Shown: positions 5,919 to 7,986 of the stretch, one piece after another
Layout of the letters: each line of letters starts with the position of its first letter
How positions within the stretch are numbered: position 1 is the stretch's first letter
From: Deltaproteobacteria bacterium
Lineage (GTDB): Bacteria; Desulfobacterota; DSM-4660; Desulfatiglandales; HGW-15
Direction: 5' to 3'
DNA: 7,986 bases
Assembly: GCA_019308985.1 (NCBI GenBank)
Contig: JAFDHB010000164.1
Location: 1 to 7,986 of the forward strand
Program-made: the position numbers and the translations under genes
Notes under the pieces: model-generated
What the model was told of the DNA's origin: nothing
The model's database searches: none
What the model saw: only the letters and a program-made list of their open reading frames with translations

Positions 5919-6461
5919 TTAAGGTCTGACGGCGGAGGTCCCTATAGTCTCGCGAAGCCTTCTGTTCTCGCGTGTGAGTCGTTGGATCTCCCTTTGCAGC
6001 ACGGCATTAGCATCCCTTGTAACGTCCAGTTCATCAGAAACGGTTTCCAGGCCGTTGATAAGTTCCTCTATTTTTTGCTTCAAGAAGCTGACTTCATGCA
6101 GGGCAGAGATCAGATTGGTTTCCGCAATCCTCTTTTCCTTTTCGCAAAGGCTGGTTGTCTCTTTCAATCTCATTTCCATCCCTTCATACAGCCTCTTCCT
6201 GTTGCCGACCCTCTCCTCGAGGGCAAGAATTTTCTTGTTTGCCTCGCTTAGCTTGGCCATGGCATTTGCCAACTCCTGTTTGGCCACCTCCAGTTCTTCC
6301 CTAGTCCTGTCAAGGAGGCTCTTCGCAGTAACTAACTCGGATTTCGTCTTTTCCAGTTCAGAACGGAGCCTGTCGCAGTCTCCTCCTCCAGTGGAGCACC
6401 CTTCAAGAAAAGGGGGCAGGAGCAAGACAAGGAGTATCACTGAAACCCTTTTTCTGTTCAT
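5919..6461 (-). CDS. Coiled-coil lipoprotein, hypothetical
   Basis: This is a 180-residue protein. A lipoprotein signal (MNRKRVSVILLVLLLPPF) leads to the lipobox LEGC, with Cys22 predicted to be lipidated; Glu at -2 is unusual, but Gly at -1 and Leu at -3 fit. A short STGGGDCD linker follows. Residues 30-172 are almost unbroken coiled coil with leucine/alanine heptads (RLRSELEKTKSELVTAKSLL, EIQRLTRENRRLRETIG). Such proteins usually act as envelope spacers or assembly factors; the specific role and family are unknown. I use the ATG at 6461, because it begins the signal peptide and a purine tract lies 7 nt upstream. A TTG at 6485 adds eight residues before the signal and is less likely. The gene lies upstream of the SH3 pair on the same strand and diverges from the amidohydrolase gene. 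Confidence 0.82.
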   Translation of the reverse strand: MNRKRVSVILLVLLLPPFLEGCSTGGGDCDRLRSELEKTKSELVTAKSLLDRTREELEVAKQELANAMAKLSEANKKILALEERVGNRKRLYEGMEMRLKETTSLCEKEKRIAETNLISALHEVSFLKQKIEELINGLETVSDELDVTRDANAVLQREIQRLTRENRRLRETIGTSAVRP

Positions 6462-6477
6462 TGAACTTCCCCCCCCC
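6462..6477 (-). promoter_or_regulatory. Ribosome binding site built on a nine-G tract
   Basis: On the minus strand, nine consecutive G (6469-6477) are followed by AAGTTCA and the lipoprotein ATG. The only Shine-Dalgarno-like sequence is the 3' part of this tract (GGGGGAAG). Slippage of the tract would change spacing and strength. The site also favours the ATG at 6461 over the TTG at 6485. Confidence 0.5.
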
Positions 6478-6503
6478 GGAATCAAGGAATGGATTCAACC
6501 GGC

Positions 6504-6532
6504 ATAATAGAACAAAATGTCCCGACTTTAAA
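6504..6532 (-). promoter_or_regulatory. Candidate promoter of the coiled-coil lipoprotein gene
   Basis: On the minus strand, TTTAAA (6527-6532, four of six -35 matches) is followed after 17 bp by TATTAT (6504-6509, five of six). Initiation near 6497 leaves a leader of about 35 nt. The plus strand here reads ACTTTAAA, sharing ACTTTAA with the two repeats at the SH3 promoter. Confidence 0.45.
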
Positions 6533-6564
6533 GAACATCAATCAAGACCAAACCCCTTTTTCAA

Positions 6565-6594
6565 TTGACAGTATACGCTGGGGGTACTTATACT
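6565..6594 (+). promoter_or_regulatory. Candidate sigma70-type promoter of the amidohydrolase gene
   Basis: A perfect TTGACA (6565-6570) is followed after 18 bp by TATACT (6589-6594, five of six). Initiation near 6601 gives a leader of about 48 nt. The position argues against starting the protein at the TTG inside this -35 box and supports the ATG at 6649. It is back-to-back with the lipoprotein promoter. Confidence 0.6.
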
Positions 6595-6648
6595 TCCCGC
6601 CAGATGCTGGACCAAGGGATCATATCCGGCGCAAAGGGGGACAAACTG

Positions 6649-7476
6649 ATGAAGGTGATTGATTTCCACACACACCTCTTGAAAAGGGACATGCTGACAC
6701 CCACCCATCTGGGTTTCTTGGAAGAAACAAACCCAAAATTTTTCGAAAGAATCGACCAATATGCGGCAGACCCAGGGTTATTCGTGTCCTATTTGAGGAG
6801 TCAAGGGGTAAGTTGCGCCGTCGTGCTCCCTGAATATGCACCCGCCACCAGTACCTTTGTACCGACCGAAGATGTCATAGAATATTGCGAGGGACAGGAT
6901 ATGTTGGTGCCTTTTGCTTCCCTGAATCCCAATACCCATCCTGATCCCGCGACAAAACTGCGGTATTTTGTCGAAGAGTGTGGCGTCAAGGGACTGAAGC
7001 TGCTTCCCTCATACCAATTCTTTTATCCAAACGAACAGAGGATGTACCCTTTGTATGGTGTTGCCGAGGAGCTGGGTATACCTGTGGTATTTCATATCGG
7101 CTCATCCCTGTTCAAGGGAACGAGGATGAAGTTTTGCGATCCTATCCACCTGGACGATGTTGCGGTCGATTTCCCTGAGCTGAAGATCGTCATGGCACAC
7201 AGCGGCAGAGGTTTCTGGTATCAGAAGTGTTTCTTCCTCTCCCGGCTCCATAAGAACCTTTACATGGATGTTACTGGTTTACCGCCCAGGAACCTTTTGA
7301 ACTATTTCCCTGAACTTGAAAAAAACAGCGACAAGGTATTGTTTGGTTCTGATTGGCCGGCGATGCCTTCGGAGGTAAAGAACAATATAGAAGCAATACT
7401 TTCTTTACCCCTCAGGGAGTCTACCGTCAGAAAGATACTCTATGAAAATGCCCGCAAGATTCTTTTCGGATCATGA
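6649..7476 (+). CDS. Amidohydrolase 2 family metal-dependent hydrolase
   Basis: This is a 275-residue TIM-barrel protein of the Amidohydro_2 (ACMSD-like) superfamily. Visible metal-site residues are H7xH9 (VIDFHTH, end of strand 1), H149 in VVFHIGSS, H184 in VMAHSGRG and D235 in LFGSDWP, so the site looks intact. The family hydrolyses or decarboxylates small carboxylates and lactones using a divalent metal. The substrate cannot be predicted from the sequence or from the neighbours. No signal peptide is seen, so it is predicted to be cytoplasmic. The start at 6649 follows an aaaggggg ribosome site at about 8 nt and begins the conserved first strand. An upstream in-frame TTG at 6565 would add 28 non-family residues and sits in the promoter. 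The length is near the short end for the family but no domain piece is missing. It is probably monocistronic, with a transposon-like remnant 28 bp beyond its stop. Confidence 0.9.
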   Translation: MKVIDFHTHLLKRDMLTPTHLGFLEETNPKFFERIDQYAADPGLFVSYLRSQGVSCAVVLPEYAPATSTFVPTEDVIEYCEGQDMLVPFASLNPNTHPDPATKLRYFVEECGVKGLKLLPSYQFFYPNEQRMYPLYGVAEELGIPVVFHIGSSLFKGTRMKFCDPIHLDDVAVDFPELKIVMAHSGRGFWYQKCFFLSRLHKNLYMDVTGLPPRNLLNYFPELEKNSDKVLFGSDWPAMPSEVKNNIEAILSLPLRESTVRKILYENARKILFGS

Positions 7477-7504
7477 CCCAAAGATGGATATCAGCGGGGG
7501 AGTA

Positions 7505-7600
7505 CACGAGACCTTTGCAAAACCCCTTTTGGGGACCGCAACATGGTTGCCTCACTCCAACACTTGATGAAGATGTGAAGTATTTTCTTATGCATATCCA
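7505..7600. mobile_element. Remnant of the same repeat element (copy 2, left end)
   Basis: It begins with cacgagacctttgcaaaa, a terminal-repeat-like sequence. The core 7531-7559 matches copy 1 (3825-3853) at 26 of 29 bases, including gcaacatggttgcctca. A second shared block, ttatgcatat-cca (7588-7600), matches copy 1 (3888-3900) at 12 of 13. It is in the same orientation as copy 1. I cannot find a matching right end within the window, so it is truncated or has decayed. The element family is not identified. Confidence 0.5.
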
Positions 7601-7986
7601 GAACCCCCCCCGCCCTCTAGGTTTGGTGAGGGTTTCAGGATCGAATGGTATAGATCTTTTCTCAGGAGTTAGGCTGTTTGTTACTGTGTCAACAGGGCTT
7701 CAATCGCTTATCTAAGGCTTCCCATGATGCCGTTGTTTTTCCGACGGAAATCTCTCCTTGCCTTTCCCAATGAGACCCTCGGTAGAAAAAGATGCACGCG
7801 CATCCGAGAAGCCTTATTCACTGATTTGTGCCTTCTCCCTTGCTGTTGCCCTCCTCTGGGAACCCTCCTATCATCCAATTCCTTACTACCATTATGGGAC
7901 AGTTGTATTAATTGAAAAGATATTATATCCAACTATGTTAATATTACATTTAATTAAAAAAGAATAGTACATAAATATTTATATTT
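7601..7986. other. Intergenic region to the window edge, no gene supported
   Basis: It starts with a run of eight C (7604-7611). It may continue the decayed element for a short way, as gaaccccccccgccct loosely resembles copy 1 near 3956-3972. Frames of 63-80 codons occur on both strands, but none has a ribosome site or recognisable sequence. From about 7905 to the end it is very AT-rich, with TTGAAA (7912-7917) and possible weak -10 matches. This suggests a promoter region for a gene outside the window. Confidence 0.35.

Noticed and set aside
5974..6507. A 177-codon plus-strand frame opposite the coiled-coil lipoprotein
   Set aside because: It is Ser/Leu-rich, as expected for the antisense of a Glu/Leu-rich coiled coil. 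The minus-strand frame has a signal peptide, lipobox and heptads.
7473..7715. An 80-codon frame after the amidohydrolase
   Set aside because: It reads through the repeat remnant and has no coherent protein composition or ribosome site.
7758..7967. A 69-codon frame with a hydrophobic middle, possibly a small membrane protein
   Set aside because: No ribosome site before 7758 or before the internal ATG at 7770, it ends in AT-rich DNA, and no family is recognised.
1..7986. CRISPR arrays, tRNA or rRNA genes, toxin-antitoxin pairs, intact transposases, strong intrinsic terminators
   Set aside because: Reading both strands showed no regularly spaced direct repeats, no cloverleaf-like or rRNA sequence, no recognisable family member, and no GC stem followed by a T-run.

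Overview
The window is ordinary bacterial chromosome of moderate GC content with short, AT-rich promoter regions. The gene families present are a DUF438/hemerythrin/PAS protein, a DUF364 'heavy-metal chelation' protein, YgiM/TIGR04211-type SH3 coiled-coil membrane proteins, TPR proteins and small lipoproteins. Together they suggest an anaerobic Gram-negative bacterium, most plausibly Desulfobacterota (former Deltaproteobacteria). This assignment is an inference from gene content, because no rRNA or other phylogenetic marker is present.

Layout. Positions 1-1650 (+) hold a two-gene unit: the 3' part of a DUF438/PAS protein, cut by the window edge, and a complete DUF364-family protein 24 bp downstream. 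A small lipoprotein gene (1667-1891, -) converges on it. A promoter-rich intergenic region (1892-2202) separates that gene from a secreted TPR protein (2203-3516, +), which carries a 117-residue tandem duplication. A 62-aa helical protein (3570-3758, +) follows it.

Positions 3799-4039 hold a non-coding element with degenerate terminal inverted repeats. Its left-end sequence recurs at 7505-7600, and I read both as remnants of a small transposon or MITE-like family. Between the two copies lie three minus-strand envelope genes and one plus-strand enzyme gene. The envelope genes are two paralogous signal peptide-SH3-coiled coil-TM proteins (4048-4752 and 4849-5529) and a coiled-coil lipoprotein (5919-6461). 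The enzyme is an amidohydrolase-2 family metal-dependent hydrolase (6649-7476), divergent from the lipoprotein gene, with recognisable promoters on both sides. Positions 7601-7986 contain no gene I can support and become very AT-rich at the edge.

How the genes may work together. The DUF438 and DUF364 genes look co-transcribed and could link a redox or metal sensor to a metal-binding protein. The TPR protein, the two SH3 proteins and both lipoproteins are all predicted to be exported or membrane-anchored helical or repeat proteins, so the middle of the window is best read as envelope-associated. A shared ACTTTAA sequence at the promoters upstream of the SH3 genes and the coiled-coil lipoprotein hints at common control. 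The amidohydrolase has no obvious functional tie to its neighbours. I found no CRISPR array, tRNA, rRNA or intact transposase, and no convincing new defence or biosynthetic system. The most unusual items are the paired repeat elements bracketing the envelope/hydrolase block, the nine-G tract at a ribosome binding site, and the conserved Tyr-Tyr C-termini of the SH3 paralogues.
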